Source: Nomia melanderi (Eukaryota; Arthropoda; Insecta; Hymenoptera; Halictidae). From it: a DNA stretch of 64,000 nt. The DNA lies in NCBI RefSeq assembly GCF_051020985.1, contig NC_135003.1:6813501-6877500 (forward strand), written 5' to 3'. Positions 37,637 through 49,497 of this stretch are shown piece by piece (the first letter of the stretch is position 1; the number at the start of each line of letters is the position of its first letter). The notes under the pieces were generated by a model. That model was not told where the DNA came from. It made no database searches and was given only the letters and a program-made list of their open reading frames with translations. A program made the position numbers and the translations under genes.

Positions 37637-40600
37637 TTGCAAGAAGCTAATAGACGAATGAGGTCTGCGTAAAAATAGACCCAAGCCGTCCAAGGGTTAA
37701 TGGAGCACGCGGGCAGTTCCCAAATTTCGATCCCCTTTATTTCGACCCGTCCATCCAGCAGAAGCCGGAACGTTTCACGGGACAGCGATCCATTCGAGAT
37801 AAGTGGCGGCAATCTGCATTTCTTGTCGGACGACTTTCTCAGCCCCCGTCCGCGAGACTTCGACTACTCCCCTTTCACGGTGGACTTTTCCTACGACCGA
37901 GTCGTCTCCTCAGAAGTTTCGATTTATCCGCCGAAATTACCGGTACCATTCGACGGCCACTCCGAGACGCCATTTTCCCCGGCTTCCCTCTGACTCTCTC
38001 GCCCATTTCGTTCCACGCCGGGGAATTCTTCGGCTCACTTTCGTCTATTGTTTCGGACTTACCCCGGTAATCGCAGCTTCCACTTCTCGCGAGCGAAGCT
38101 GGCTGGCCCACGCTTTTCCGCAGAAATTGTTGCCATTTTGTGTTGACTGTCGTCTTTGTTTGGAGTTTGTATGCTGATTCAAGAATGCTTTAATGTCGAT
38201 GTTTGGTTTTGAGGTGAAAGTGATTTATCTTGGTTTTATTGCGTTTAGTATTGGTTAGGGGTCGGAGAAGATTAAACTAGTAGAACTAGACGAACTGTTT
38301 TGTAACTACGGAAATTGTAAAGTTAGGTACGTAGATAATTATTATGCAGTGAAGATAACAAAAATAGTAAAAAGATTATAATCAATAAAGACAATAGTAA
38401 TATAATAAAAATACTAATAATAAATGTTTAAAAAATGTCTACCTTCGAACGATTACTTCACAATAACTCCAAAGAAAGAATACGGAAGCAGACAAAAAAA
38501 GGAGGAAAGAAACTTTAAAAGCCCACAGTATAATTCAACAGTGGCGAAACAAAAAAACAAAACAGTTCTTCGACAAGAATTAGATGGCAGGCGTACGGTC
38601 AAGAATTTTTAACGTCGCGGGCGGTGCTTTCGGTTTCCACGACGCCGGAATCCGAATCGCCGATTAAGGCAGGAATTTATCCGGTATGTAATATTCGCCG
38701 GCGTCCCGTTCAAAATTCTGCTCGAATTTAGCGCGGGGGTAGGGGATCTCGTTCGTGTACAAGCCACGTTCCCTATTAGCAAAACGCAGCTCCGCCAGCA
38801 TCGAAAGTAGCTTCATCAGGGCCGGGAGAGCAGACAGCAGCGCTAAACGCGGCGTTTCGACGTCGGCCGCGCGTTCCGTTGATCCGCCGATAATTATTCC
38901 CCGGCGCCATTTCGATGATCAAATGGTCGACATTTTTCAACCACTTTCCCCGCTGGCACCGTTGTTTCGTAACGACTTGTTGCGTGCGAGAATTCCGGAA
39001 CCCCGGGCCTCGCGTGCTTCATTTCCATAATGTCCCGGCGACGATTTGATTAATTTCTTTCACTCGCATGTTTAATTCGATGGAATGTTTGGGGATAATG
39101 AAATGATCACGTTATAAGAGAAAGATCTTGTAAAATGTGTGCGTTAAATAATTGTCGAACTTTCTACTGAGTGTTATAATAAATGTTTAAAGCAAGAGGA
39201 ATTCGAGTTATATACGTGGAATTTGTTTATGTATACATGTAGATATATCTGATAAAAGTTACACCTATTGAATCCTATAGCCTACTCTGTTTTCAAAAAT
39301 GTATAAATTCAGTTTATTTCATGATTTAGTTAACCTAAAAATTATAGTTTACTTCTTCCTAGACACTGTGACGTTCCAAAAATATACAAATATCCGGGAA
39401 TGAATGATACAAGCGTCACGAGTCTCTTACGAGGTTCCGTGTTTCCAAAGCGCATAAGATATAAATCACGAATACGTTACAGCCACCCGAAGGCTTGAAA
39501 TTTGCATGAAGATCCACAGTTGAATTTATTCTCAACTTTTGCAACTTTGAGGTGTCAGTAACCCCGGAATATCTGGCAGCGTCAAACATAAATCCTCTCC
39601 GAGAGGGTGAAAACTGAATTGGCCGGTTCTAAATTCTGTTTTATCGTTCGATAAAACACTGAAATGAAGGTGAGAAATCGTGGAATTAGAAAGAGAAGAA
39701 CAGAGAGCGAGATGGGAAAGGGGGAAGGGAAAGAGAAAGATCCGAGAGACAAGAGCGAAAGGGCAGGCGAGAGGAAGTTGCGCGCGTACGATGGACGATT
39801 GGATTAATTTATCGCGTGGAAACGTTATCCGGATCTATCCCTTCTATCCTCGGACGCAGAGGATACACCAATGCTGTTCCCGACTGTTTTCTGTTCGAAC
39901 ATCACGTTGTTTCGCGCATACCTGCTACGCGAACGCGATTCGAATCACGCTCGGAGAAGACACAATTCGATTTATTCGAGAATCGTCCGCGTGCCTCGGG
40001 CGGTGTTACGCGATTCATGGTCGAGAGCTGCGTACCGAGTGTCCGGAAACTTTATTGGACCATTATTGAGCAATTCGAAAAGAATTCTTTCACCGTTTCG
40101 CATCTAATTTCCGGATTTATTCCGTTTACATTTGTTATTGAATTTACTATATACTATTATTTAAGAAATTTCCGAACTTTAGAAAACTACGGTTCTTTTT
40201 TAAACGGGGAGAAAACTAATTTTAGGAAGACATTAATTTCTATATCTAATAAATTTAAATTAGCAAAACGAAAATTGTACCTTAGAGTTGACAAAATACC
40301 TATACCACAGACTTCATTAAGTCGCAGATAAACGTCTAAGTACAAATTTCGTTTGCAAAGTATTTGAACAGTTGTAACAGGACAATACAAACCCGTATAA
40401 AATCTAAAAAGAAAGGGATGAAAAGGAAATAAAAATGCCCGACAACTGGAGCTCGAAGCGCACTAGGCAACAGAGGCACAAAAATCTATATTTCAGTCAG
40501 CCGGCGGGGTCGTTGACGATAATCCGCAATAAAATCCGAAGGCAGCAAGGCTACTCGATTCATTCCGATTCCAGAGCAGGCTTCCGAGAAATTCCCAGCC

Positions 40601-40995
40601 GTTCGTTCGTTCGTTTCGTTCGCGAGTTCAGCGTCGCTTATTCGCTCGCGCCCGCGTGTTTCGGGTCACTCCCGCAGCGTCTCCAGATGCTTTTTCCATC
40701 TCTATTCCCCTATCGCCCTTTTATACAACGTTGTCCCGGTTTCCTTCGAGCATCGCGATATTTCAATGGAACCGGGAGCGTGTGGGCGGCGGGGGGGGGG
40801 GCAAGGGAGGCGAAAAGGGGACGGGGAAGCCGTGTTATCGTAATCTGCTTTCGGGACGAATCGCCGCCGCCGCGTTTGTAGACGACATAAAGTAATCGTT
40901 CCAGCGGTTTCCAGTCACGTCAGACCCGAAGAAAAAGGCGGCCGAGTGAAACGGCCATTAGGGTAAGGGTGCGTTTATACTATTTGTTCAGACGC
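37637..40995. other. No gene seen; several CpG islands
   Basis: Islands at about 37690-38130, 38620-39030, 39680-40080 and 40440-40960 are separated by AT-rich DNA. A purine run lies at 39680-39780 and a G homopolymer at about 40790-40802. Frames of 120-171 codons in the islands were read and none looks like a known protein. Confidence 0.5.
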
Positions 40996-41136
40996 GTAAA
41001 GGTTTCCATACACGTTGAAACCTGCGGCGATGCAGGCATCGCTACAAGCGATGGATTTGAATCTTCCAAAGTTTCATGATACATGTTGCACTGAAACGAA
41101 AAGTAAAAAATGTTTCAGCATGTATGGGAGTCTTAA
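40996..41136. mobile_element. Short TTAA-type MITE, family B (copy 2)
   Basis: 141 bp. The left end is gtaaaggtttccatacacgt and continues tgaaacctg. The reverse complement of the right end is ttaagactcccatacatgct and continues gaaaca. The two ends match at most positions over about 25 bp. Next to the left terminus is the palindrome gcgatgcaggcatcgc. The left arm matches 11650-11759 in inverted orientation. Confidence 0.82.
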
Positions 41137-43624
41137 CGTTTCAAAGGAAAATTCTGTTCATGATATTAGTCGATGCTGTTGTGTCTATTAGTTTATGCTG
41201 CGCGCAAAACGAGAGATTTTTCAAATTATATTCGACAGTTAACAGGTTAATTCGTAAAGGCGCGCGACGGGAAAGTCTACCTCGCGCACGAAAATTCGGC
41301 GACTCGATTGCCGTCAATGCGATTTTCTTCGTCCCGTATTCCAGTCCCATAGAGGACGATCCAGATAGCCAAGGATCCCTTTTGTGGATGTTTAGCGGAC
41401 GCTTTTCTTCGGGGACGGGAAATCTGTGGCGTTGATAAGCGCGGTATCGACAATGGCGCGGACTTGGGGTAGTTTATCGAATGGATCCGCGGGACAGGAT
41501 AAGGACAGTTTTACACGATTTTATGCTGACGTCGCGGGCTTTATTGTTTCTATAGATAGAATTTGGAACAGTGAGATTATGAACAGAGATTGCGATATTT
41601 AATTCGAAAATATTTCAACCGTAGTACTTGTCATTTTTGAAAAACCGATAGGACACAGTGTTTAACACTGACAATAGAAAGGTAAACTGAGGAATAAATG
41701 AAATTGAATAAAGTAATTTGTAATTAAGCAAATATTATGATGTAATGTCATGAATAATATATACACAAATTCTCGGACTGTGTGAAAATGATTCGATTTG
41801 AATATTTGAATACTTGATTTCCGGAATAAACACGAGTTGAATATTACAGCACGCCACAGTCAATTGCCAGATATTTTTTCGCAGGAAACACAATTTGCTT
41901 TCATTGCGCTCATAAAGTTTCGTTAGCGAGACAAATTTGGAAACCGACTACACGCAAGCAGCGAAAAGAGAAAACGCGGGATGGGCAGACACACTTTCGA
42001 TTCGGTTGAAACGGAATTTCCAGATGTAGACATCACCGGGTGTAAAAACAATTTTACGCCGGGGATTCTACGACGACGGGTGAATTAACATAACCAGATA
42101 ACTACAATAGTTGGTAAACGGAAGAGTAAATTCCAAGTCGCGCGAGATCCGCGCGGAAATTCAGCTCCAGGAGGAATTTTAACGAAGAAGAACGAGAATA
42201 AATTCCGCAGCGCGAACGTTCCACGTGCTACCTGGAATATTTCGTCTTCCTCACCGTCGTGAATTCCAAACGAGGTGTGAATCACGCCGCGTCGCCGGAC
42301 AATAACACGCGTCAGGACGATCCTACCATTTCTATTTCGGATCAACGATGATCTATACCGTCGCCGTCCAAGCAACGGAAAATGAAATTCAACGCAACGT
42401 CCTAGGATCTTGATGAATCGTGCCGGCTAACGACGAATTTTCCGTGATTACATCGCGACGAATAATTTCACTTAATTCGTCGGGAATAAATTAATATAGA
42501 AATTTGTGTGAAAAATGGAATAAACGTTGATGATATACGACGAAACAGGACACAAAGACTTTTATTAAACTGTGAAACGAAGTTTTTTCATTTGATCTGT
42601 TACAGTAAGATGAATATTTCTTTATCTTTAAAATAATAATAAAAATCAACAATAAAAATTATAATCTTCCGAATAAAGTATTCTTGCGTAAAATTTCGAT
42701 CTGCGTAAATCCTCTTATGTTTCCTCTATTTTATAGTAACTAGAGTAGATTATTTAAAATGTATAATTCCAAATACCTATTAAAACAAGTAAAATCAAAA
42801 ACAGACATGTAGATACAAGATTTTTTAATCTTCGAACGCTTATAAATCACGCTAAAGTATATAGTAAATTGGTGATAAAGGGTGATTTTCATGAAGAAAA
42901 TCAAACGTATGAACGAGGTTCAAGATCGAACCCTCCAAAGGATCGTAAGCCCTCGATCCTAGCCGAAGGACGCCTAGTCTGACGGTAATCCTCGGTCAGG
43001 ATCGAGCACGAACCACTGTTCGTCAGAGGAGCCGAGCGATCCTCGAGAACGCGGCGCACCGGCTGCATCCTGCGCAAGGATCCCTTTCCTGCACCGTAAA
43101 TCCATTCTCGTGGCTGATCTCGACCCACCCGAACCCTTATCCCACGGGAACTCCACCACAGATAGAATTGATCCTTGATTATTTACTTCGAGACGACTAT
43201 AAGCTGGCGTGGTAATGAACTATTTTACCTTCGTGCCGTATAAGTTAGATAAGGAAAAATGTCTTCTCTTCGACGAGTAATGTTTTGTCTGTAAACTGTG
43301 TTTCATTGAAGCAAGATTCATCGTATTTATGATTCATTGTGCACTGCGTTTGGAAATGGGGTTGTAAAAATATTGAAGTTGATATTGAACAATGGTTAAA
43401 ATGAAGAATCGTGGATTTCACGTTTGAAAGGCATATCGAATCAGAAAGAAATTGTAGAATCACGATTCCAATATAGTGGATCCTGAAATAATTCTTTATT
43501 TCGTAAAAGTTGTATGTTACAATGATTATTAATGTTTTAATATTAGGAAAAATAATTTTCACGATACATCACTCTTTCTTTCTTCCTTCAAAGCATGCAT
43601 CTTCTCACTCAGAACGGACAAACA
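41137..43624. other. No gene seen
   Basis: CpG-rich patches at about 41250-41480, 41930-42420 and 42890-43180 lie in AT-rich DNA. A tRNA-like arm (ggttcaagatcgaacc, about 42918) was examined and rejected. A perfect cagtgtt/aacactg palindrome lies near 41657. Confidence 0.5.
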
Positions 43625-43631
43625 GGAAAGC

Positions 43632-43705
43632 AAACAAACAAACAAACAAACAAACAAACAAATAAATAAACAAACAAATAAACAGACAAACGAACAAATA
43701 AAAAA
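43632..43705. repeat. (AAAC)n microsatellite
   Basis: About eight clean caaa units are followed by caaataaataaacaaac variants and decayed units to about 43705. Simple tetranucleotide slippage. Confidence 0.95.
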
Positions 43706-44943
43706 AACACCAGACACTCCAGACAAAAAAGAACACTCCTAGACACCCAGACACCGAACCAAGTTATCACTTTCATGATCGGTCGATCGCCGACATTTCT
43801 CAGTCCCTAGACGGAAGAAACTTCCGAGCAGATTTTCATCTTCGCTCGTTGAAAGTTAATTCGTGATTATGGCAACTAATTGTCTGTAAACCGATATCGG
43901 AGTTTACCAGCTTCCCCCGGCACGTCAATGAAGAAAGAAAGAAATTAAGAAACCAAGAAAGAGAGGGAAAGAGGGAGACGGAGACAGAAAGTAACGAAGG
44001 GGTAGGGGGTGAGAAAGAGAAAAGTTTTCCAACTCGGCCGGGACCGTTAAATCGACTCGGTCTGGAGTAATGATTCGCGTCCGATTTCTGGAAAATAATT
44101 TTCTCGCGTCTGAAGAGCTCGTCGCGCCACCCCTGCCCTTCCCCGCCCTCGACTTCGTCGAAGGAAATGTCCTCGAGGGAGGCTTTCGTCCATTCACAGC
44201 GTCCCTTCTTATTTTCCTCCGGATTCTCGATCCGCGGAGCAATCGATACGGACCCGGTGAAATCGAGCCCGACGAAAAACGAGAGGACTGGCTGGTTTCC
44301 TACGACGTCGTCCGTCAGGCTTGAAAATTAACCGGCATACCCCGCGGCGGGAAGAATAATTTCCTGGTCTCTTCTGCCACCGGTTTGAATACTTTCGAAG
44401 ATTCCCTGACTGAAATTTCGAAGGTATCATCGTTGAGACGAACGCTCCTTCCGAGGTGGCTGTTTAATGGTCTTTTTCAACTGTGATTGATCGACGAACG
44501 GAAACTTGGTAATGAAGTTTGTAACCGTGGCAACAATCACGAAAGAAGTTTACTCGGGAGTTGTATTATTTAAAAGTGAAGTTGATTATTTTCTAGGGAC
44601 AGCAGAGGATTCATGTGATCATCATAATTCTACGTTTATTATCAAGATTAAGCTATTTAGTAATGAAAAGAGGTTATTTAATTTCAACTGAAAAAAGAAA
44701 TAAAATATATAATATATTTATTTACCGAAATTAATTGGAAAACTTCAATCAGTCAGATTCAAAGCTGAAAATCAATATAACTTAACATTAATATTAAGTC
44801 TTCACGCAATAATTCCTCACCCATGGTTCATCAAGAGAAGCCATAAAATCAACACAATAATTAGAACTCCAAGTTCCATCGATTCCCTCTGATTTTCACG
44901 ATCCAATAAAATTAAAGATTAGGTTAGAAAGTCCCACCCCTAG
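43706..44943. other. No confident gene; sequence upstream of a candidate exon
   Basis: A purine run lies at 43925-44020 and a CpG-rich patch at 44040-44430, then AT-rich DNA. The frame used by the candidate exon at 44944 stays open back to about 44863. An exon starting further left, after 'aaagattag' at about 44931, is therefore also possible. Confidence 0.45.
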
Positions 44944-45158
44944 CAGCACCACCTATCCGTACACTCGAGACACCGATTCTACCCTATTCAATGCGTCCTT
45001 CGACAATTTCCAGCCTGCTGGTACTCTTACCCCGAAGAGCCAGCCGAAAACTGCGCGGCAAGGAGGGTCTAGGCGTCGTTCACCCCTGGGCAAGAAGGGG
45101 AACGGAGGCATCGAGCTGCGACGCCGTTATCGAGCCCAGTCAACATTTTCCAGATACC
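44944..45158 (+). CDS. Candidate internal exon, product unknown
   Basis: A 215-bp segment is preceded by the acceptor-like tcccacccctag and followed by GTGAGT, a near-ideal splice donor. It is open throughout in one frame. The translation includes TTYPYTRDTDSTLFNASFDN, then a Pro/Lys stretch, then a basic Ser/Arg/Gly-rich part ending in RRRYRAQSTFSRY. It is polar and probably disordered, with no membrane segment and no domain I recognise. The frame stays open upstream to about 44863 and closes 27 bases past the donor, which fits an internal exon. It has no ATG start. No second exon with matching phase was identified. The upstream polypyrimidine signal is short and no good branch point was seen. 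Chance remains a serious alternative. Confidence 0.27.
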
Positions 45159-45551
45159 GTGAGTCCAGACTGGTCCTCCGGTAAGCCGGCCGGTATATCC
45201 CGGTGAGCGGCGATCGCGGACAATCGATAATCCGATCGCAGGCGGCGGGGCCAGCCGCCGCTTTAAAAATTAACCCCTGACACGACACGGCTAGGGTCGT
45301 GAAAAGAGGGTTCGGTTCGGGGCGAGCAGCTACAGAAACGCTCGTCGATGTCACCGGCGATTTTCCAGCAATCCGGCCTGCAAACTTCTCGAGAGCCTCG
45401 ACCCTTCCACCACCCTTTTCCTTCATCCCCTATCTTCGCACACATGTTCCTCTTTTCCCGGGTTAACCTAGCTCACCTGGGGTCGCTTCCTTTCCTTCTC
45501 TCCTCGCTGTACATTACTTTATTAACTGTTATTTCTATTTGTTGAAAACAA

Positions 45552-45582
45552 GGCAGCTATTCATCCCGAGGTGAGGAATAGC
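45552..45582. repeat. Hairpin cagctattc / gaatagctg
   Basis: The nine-base arms are exact reverse complements around a 13-nt loop. The overlapping word aggcagct (from about 45550) is also complementary to agctgcct at about 45628-45635. Two alternative folds are therefore possible in this short stretch. Confidence 0.75.
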
Positions 45583-45639
45583 TGATGATGGATAAAGTAG
45601 CAAAAAGCTTTGGAAAAAGCTGAGCTGCCTGCGTCGCGA

Positions 45640-48365
45640 AGCTTTCATACTACTTTTTCTCTGTGTTTCTTTGTTTTTGGTGTTTCTTGTAGTTTATTGG
45701 GTGCTGCTCTTGGTGGCTCAGGCTAATTTAAGCACTCCCGTGGTGAGGTTCTTTTAGTAAATAAAAATAGATGGTTACAAAGAAGGGAACAAAAAGCTTG
45801 TGCACAGGCTGCGACCTGGAAGAATATAGGATGAACGTGAAAAAAAACGCGAGGTAATTAACGTGATGACAAGATCAGCATTCATCAAAGTACTATACAG
45901 TTCACAGGATATTCTTAATAAAATGGAAACAGAGAACTCGATATTTTTTCATAGCAATTGCTTTCTCATCTCTTTAGTTTTTTCTTAGTTTTTATAAATC
46001 CAAAACTCGTTTTCTTCGAAGTGTCACTAAGAAAATTAATTTTTCAATTTATAATATAAATCGTGCAAATTCAAACATAGAAATGGACATGGGAATAACA
46101 AGGAAGGGAAACGAGGGAGGAGAAGGAAAGAGAAAAATCCTCGAACCGGTCGCAGCTTCGAACGTCGTAAATCTTGCAACGAATCGCATCCTTTTTTCAC
46201 TCATCCCCTTCGTACACACACCCTCCTCGCCTCTCACTCCCGCTCGCACTCAACAGCCTGGTCCTTTCTTCGTTCTTTTCCGTTCTAACGCGCACCGCGC
46301 CGAAAAAGGGTGGAACTCGTTCGCGAACCGGCTCAAGAGTATCGCATGCATTTTTTCGAGGGCTAAACGTCCTCGACGATGGTGAATTTTGCAACGACGT
46401 CTACGTTCGATGCCCGGATGTCGAGATGCAGGTTTGAGGTAGGGTTACCTTCTAGTTTTTTAATGAGAGAAATGGATCGATGACCGGCTGCTGTCGAAGG
46501 CTTCAAAATTCGTTTTTGAAAGCGTTTTTTTCTAGTTAAATAAACTGCTTAGAGATTTAGAGAGCTTATTGAGATTTTCGTTCAGTACAAGGATTGTTAA
46601 TTGGAAATTTGAAGTACCTTTTTGACTTAACTCTTTGCAAACGAGAATTCTTTAAACTTTTGGAAACCATTCCAAAATAAATTCCTTCTAAAATTGATCT
46701 CCAAAAAATAATGTGCGTTTCCCTAAAAAATAAATTCACGCTATCATCGCCGCGTTTCGCGTTCAAAAGGCCGAGGCCGATTCAAAACTGTCAGAAATTT
46801 CGGTGAACGAACTTGAATTCGGAACCGACAATAGCAATATATCCGAACAGCAATTCATTATTCCATGGGAAGGGTAGAAAGGGATTTCAACCCTTTGCCG
46901 CTTTCGCCGCATCCCAGGAAGCCCGTAAATTTCGCAAACAAGCCCACTCCGGCCGGGTTTCATTATCAGTCGGGCGCAGTTCGCGAAAAATCAGCTTTCA
47001 GCGTGACCGGGACGCGGAGATTCGTAATTTCCAAGCGGGAAATTATAATCGGGTGGCCGAGATAAATATCCGGCTCGCGTCTCGACGCTCTCCTCGCAGA
47101 AAATGATCAGCCACCGGACCCGACCGCGTTTATCTCTGTTTGTTCACGCACAGAACCCGCGGGAAACCGACGCTGCGGCCGGCAAAAACCTGCCCCTCGC
47201 CGCTGTAATTTATGCGGGATCGATAGTCGATTCTACTCGCGCAAGGAATTTTTCGTCCACCCCGTTGAACACCGATTTATCAGGCTCGCAACATGAATTA
47301 TTCGTTATAGGGTAGTTCCTGGCGCAATGGACCGATCTCATTTAGATCGTTAAATCTTTGCATTTCCAAATATTTTTAGCAATATACTGAATTTTTAGAG
47401 CTTTATTTAACTATTCTTATATGTATTTACTTTGAATATATCGTTCTTGTCAGATGATATTTATGTTTAATGATATTTATAATAGTTCTTTTAAAAAATG
47501 GACCACTTTACTGGGGATTTACGCGATTATAAATTGCAAGTAGAATTTTATCTTCGCAGTGAATTTATGACGAGTTCCCTGAATCGCGTGAGAATTACGA
47601 GTTCATTTAATGCATTTTACACGCCCTATATCGAATAACTTATTCAAGTTCATTTTCGAGTTTAAACAATTCCAACGTAGTAACGTCGACTTCAACAAAT
47701 GTTAACGATTCTCCTTTATTCCTATCTTACATTATATTCTCATCTTCCGTTCGACTAAATCGATATTGTCGTTACAGATTTCACAAAAAGCCAATGCGAG
47801 AAGCTTCGAGGTCCTATAGATAGCCAGGATCCAGACGATAAGCGACGTGGCGACGCCGAAATTTTAGTCAGTCGTAAACGTCCAGCGCTCGAAACGTCGA
47901 ATAAACGTCGCTCGCATTTATCAGTTCTCGGTAGATCGTAGCGAGAAAAAACGCGGGACACGATCGCCGGGAAGTAAAATAGGATGGACGTGAACGCAGA
48001 TCGCTCGACGAGAGACAGGACAAAAAGAAGGAGAAGAGGAGTGAAGGAAGATAGGACGTGCGGAGGAGGAGACGGTCCGTAGCAGAATCGAAACGGTACC
48101 AGGGACATTTGTCAACGGAGCGCTGTGTCCAAGGACGGCCGGCCCCGGACCCGGTACAACGCGTAGTTTGCGCGTTGGTACACGCCGCTTTTCAACGGAG
48201 CTCCCTTGAAATATGGGAGTCACCGGACAAAGCGACCCTCTCCCAAGGGAACCCCTGATAACCCTCGAAAGTGAATGTAGTCTGGAGCTCTCGCGCCGGC
48301 AAAACACCGTTCCCGGAAACCCGTGGCACCCCCGCGCGCACCTCGACAAGGAACCGGCCGAGATA
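45640..48365. other. No gene seen; CpG islands and one MITE end
   Basis: CpG-rich islands lie at about 46100-46440, 46880-47330 and 47760-48365. A likely MITE end (ttaactctttgcaaacgaga, from 46627) has no partner. Frames of up to 142 codons at 47921-48349 are GC-driven and unrecognised. Confidence 0.45.
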
Positions 48366-48771
48366 TATAGGGTGTTCCAGTTTTCCGTACGAATGTTGGT
48401 GGAATGTTCTGTGTAGGTAGAAATAGGAGAAGTGGATGAATTTGATGGGAATATTGTTGGGAAGTTTTAATGAGGGGACTGTGTGATGTAATTGTTTTGA
48501 TATTGTAATGAACAGATTATATATTATATTTTTGTATTGTAGTGACGAAATTGCAAATTATTAATGACTGTTTTATTTTTATATTTATATATACAACAGT
48601 ATATTGTATAGTGTTGTAACATGTTAGTTATAAGATATAGTATTTGATTTAAGACATTTAATAGGAATTAAAGGATATAGTATTTCTATAACTTCATTCA
48701 CTACATTTCAAAGTAAACAGATACAAATATTTTAATTTCTATTCATACCTTGTACAGTAGTAGTATTAATA

Positions 48772-48819
<48 letters not shown>

Positions 48820-48931
48820 TGTTTCTTATAAGTTCTTAGCGATACTTCGAACGAAAGACATTTTTTCTTATTTTATTTTGGTCTGAAGGATAGACTGATA
48901 ATGTTTGGCTTGAAAAATGAGACACCCTGTA
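48366..48931. mobile_element. TA-flanked non-autonomous element (mariner-like ends)
   Basis: 566 bp with TA at both ends. The left end is tatagggtgttccagttttc and the reverse complement of the right end is tacagggtgtctcatttttc. The interior is AT-rich, has no transposase frame and contains the AAT microsatellite. The agggtg terminal motif resembles that of the transposase-bearing element at 55241-56260. Mobilisation by a related transposase is inferred, not shown. Confidence 0.65.
48763..48818. repeat. (AAT)n microsatellite
   Basis: About 18 AAT/ATA units, nearly perfect after position 48778, inside the TA-flanked element. Microsatellites often grow inside such elements. Confidence 0.95.
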
Positions 48932-49084
48932 TCCTTGGACATTTTCCTCGACCCCCCAAACCCTTTATATACTTTACACGAGGAACATATTCGGACGAAC
49001 TGTACCGCGATTAATCATCGATTCACCTGCGCGAGACTTGAGGGCCCCATACACGTTACGATTTATCGCGCGACCAATTGTTAC

Positions 49085-49143
49085 CGCTCCCTGCACCGTT
49101 CGTAACGATTTTGTGTTCGTTGTTGTTGCACGGTGCAAGGTAC
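49085..49143. repeat. Imperfect stem-loop (ccctgcaccgt / acggtgcaagg)
   Basis: The arms around 49090-49100 and 49130-49140 pair through gcaccgt/acggtgc with flanking partial matches. The loop is rich in gttgtt. Just upstream (about 49038) the word agggccccatacacgtta resembles the end of family B, but no partner end was found. Confidence 0.5.
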
Positions 49144-49365
49144 CGACCACTCCAACCTTTGTCACCGGTTTTTGGGCGAAGAAAAATGGAACGACGAATT
49201 TGTAGATTAATTATTTCTCTTCGTATTTCGGCATTTGGAAAGGACTTTGATAACAATTTGAAGAGCGCTTTGAAACCAATGTAATAACAATATTGCGAGA
49301 CGTATTGAAAATTTAACGGAACAGCAATAGTTAAAAACATATAATGGAATTCCGTTATGCGATGC

Positions 49366-49497
49366 AACTTCTCCGAGATAATCGACTTGCAAAGTTTGTA
49401 TTCCAGTATTTAAAGTAAGTAGAAACGGTCAGTCATGAACAGACACCCGTGCGCGTTGAGCAAACTTTCCAAGTCGATTATCTCGGAAAAGAAGTTT
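49366..49497. repeat. Fold-back inverted repeat, 32/36-bp arms
   Basis: The left arm (49366-49397) runs from aacttct through ccgagataatcgacttg to caaagttt. The right arm (49462-49497) is its reverse complement with one substitution and a 3-base insertion. The loop is 64 bp. Both arms extend weakly outward, and both encode a similar QVDYLG-like peptide on opposite strands. It may be a fold-back transposon or two head-to-head fragments of one repeat. Confidence 0.85.

Noticed and set aside
42915..42935. tRNA T-arm-like sequence ggttcaagatcgaacc
   Set aside because: The loop has the wrong size and sequence, and no D-arm, anticodon arm or pairing acceptor stem is placed around it.
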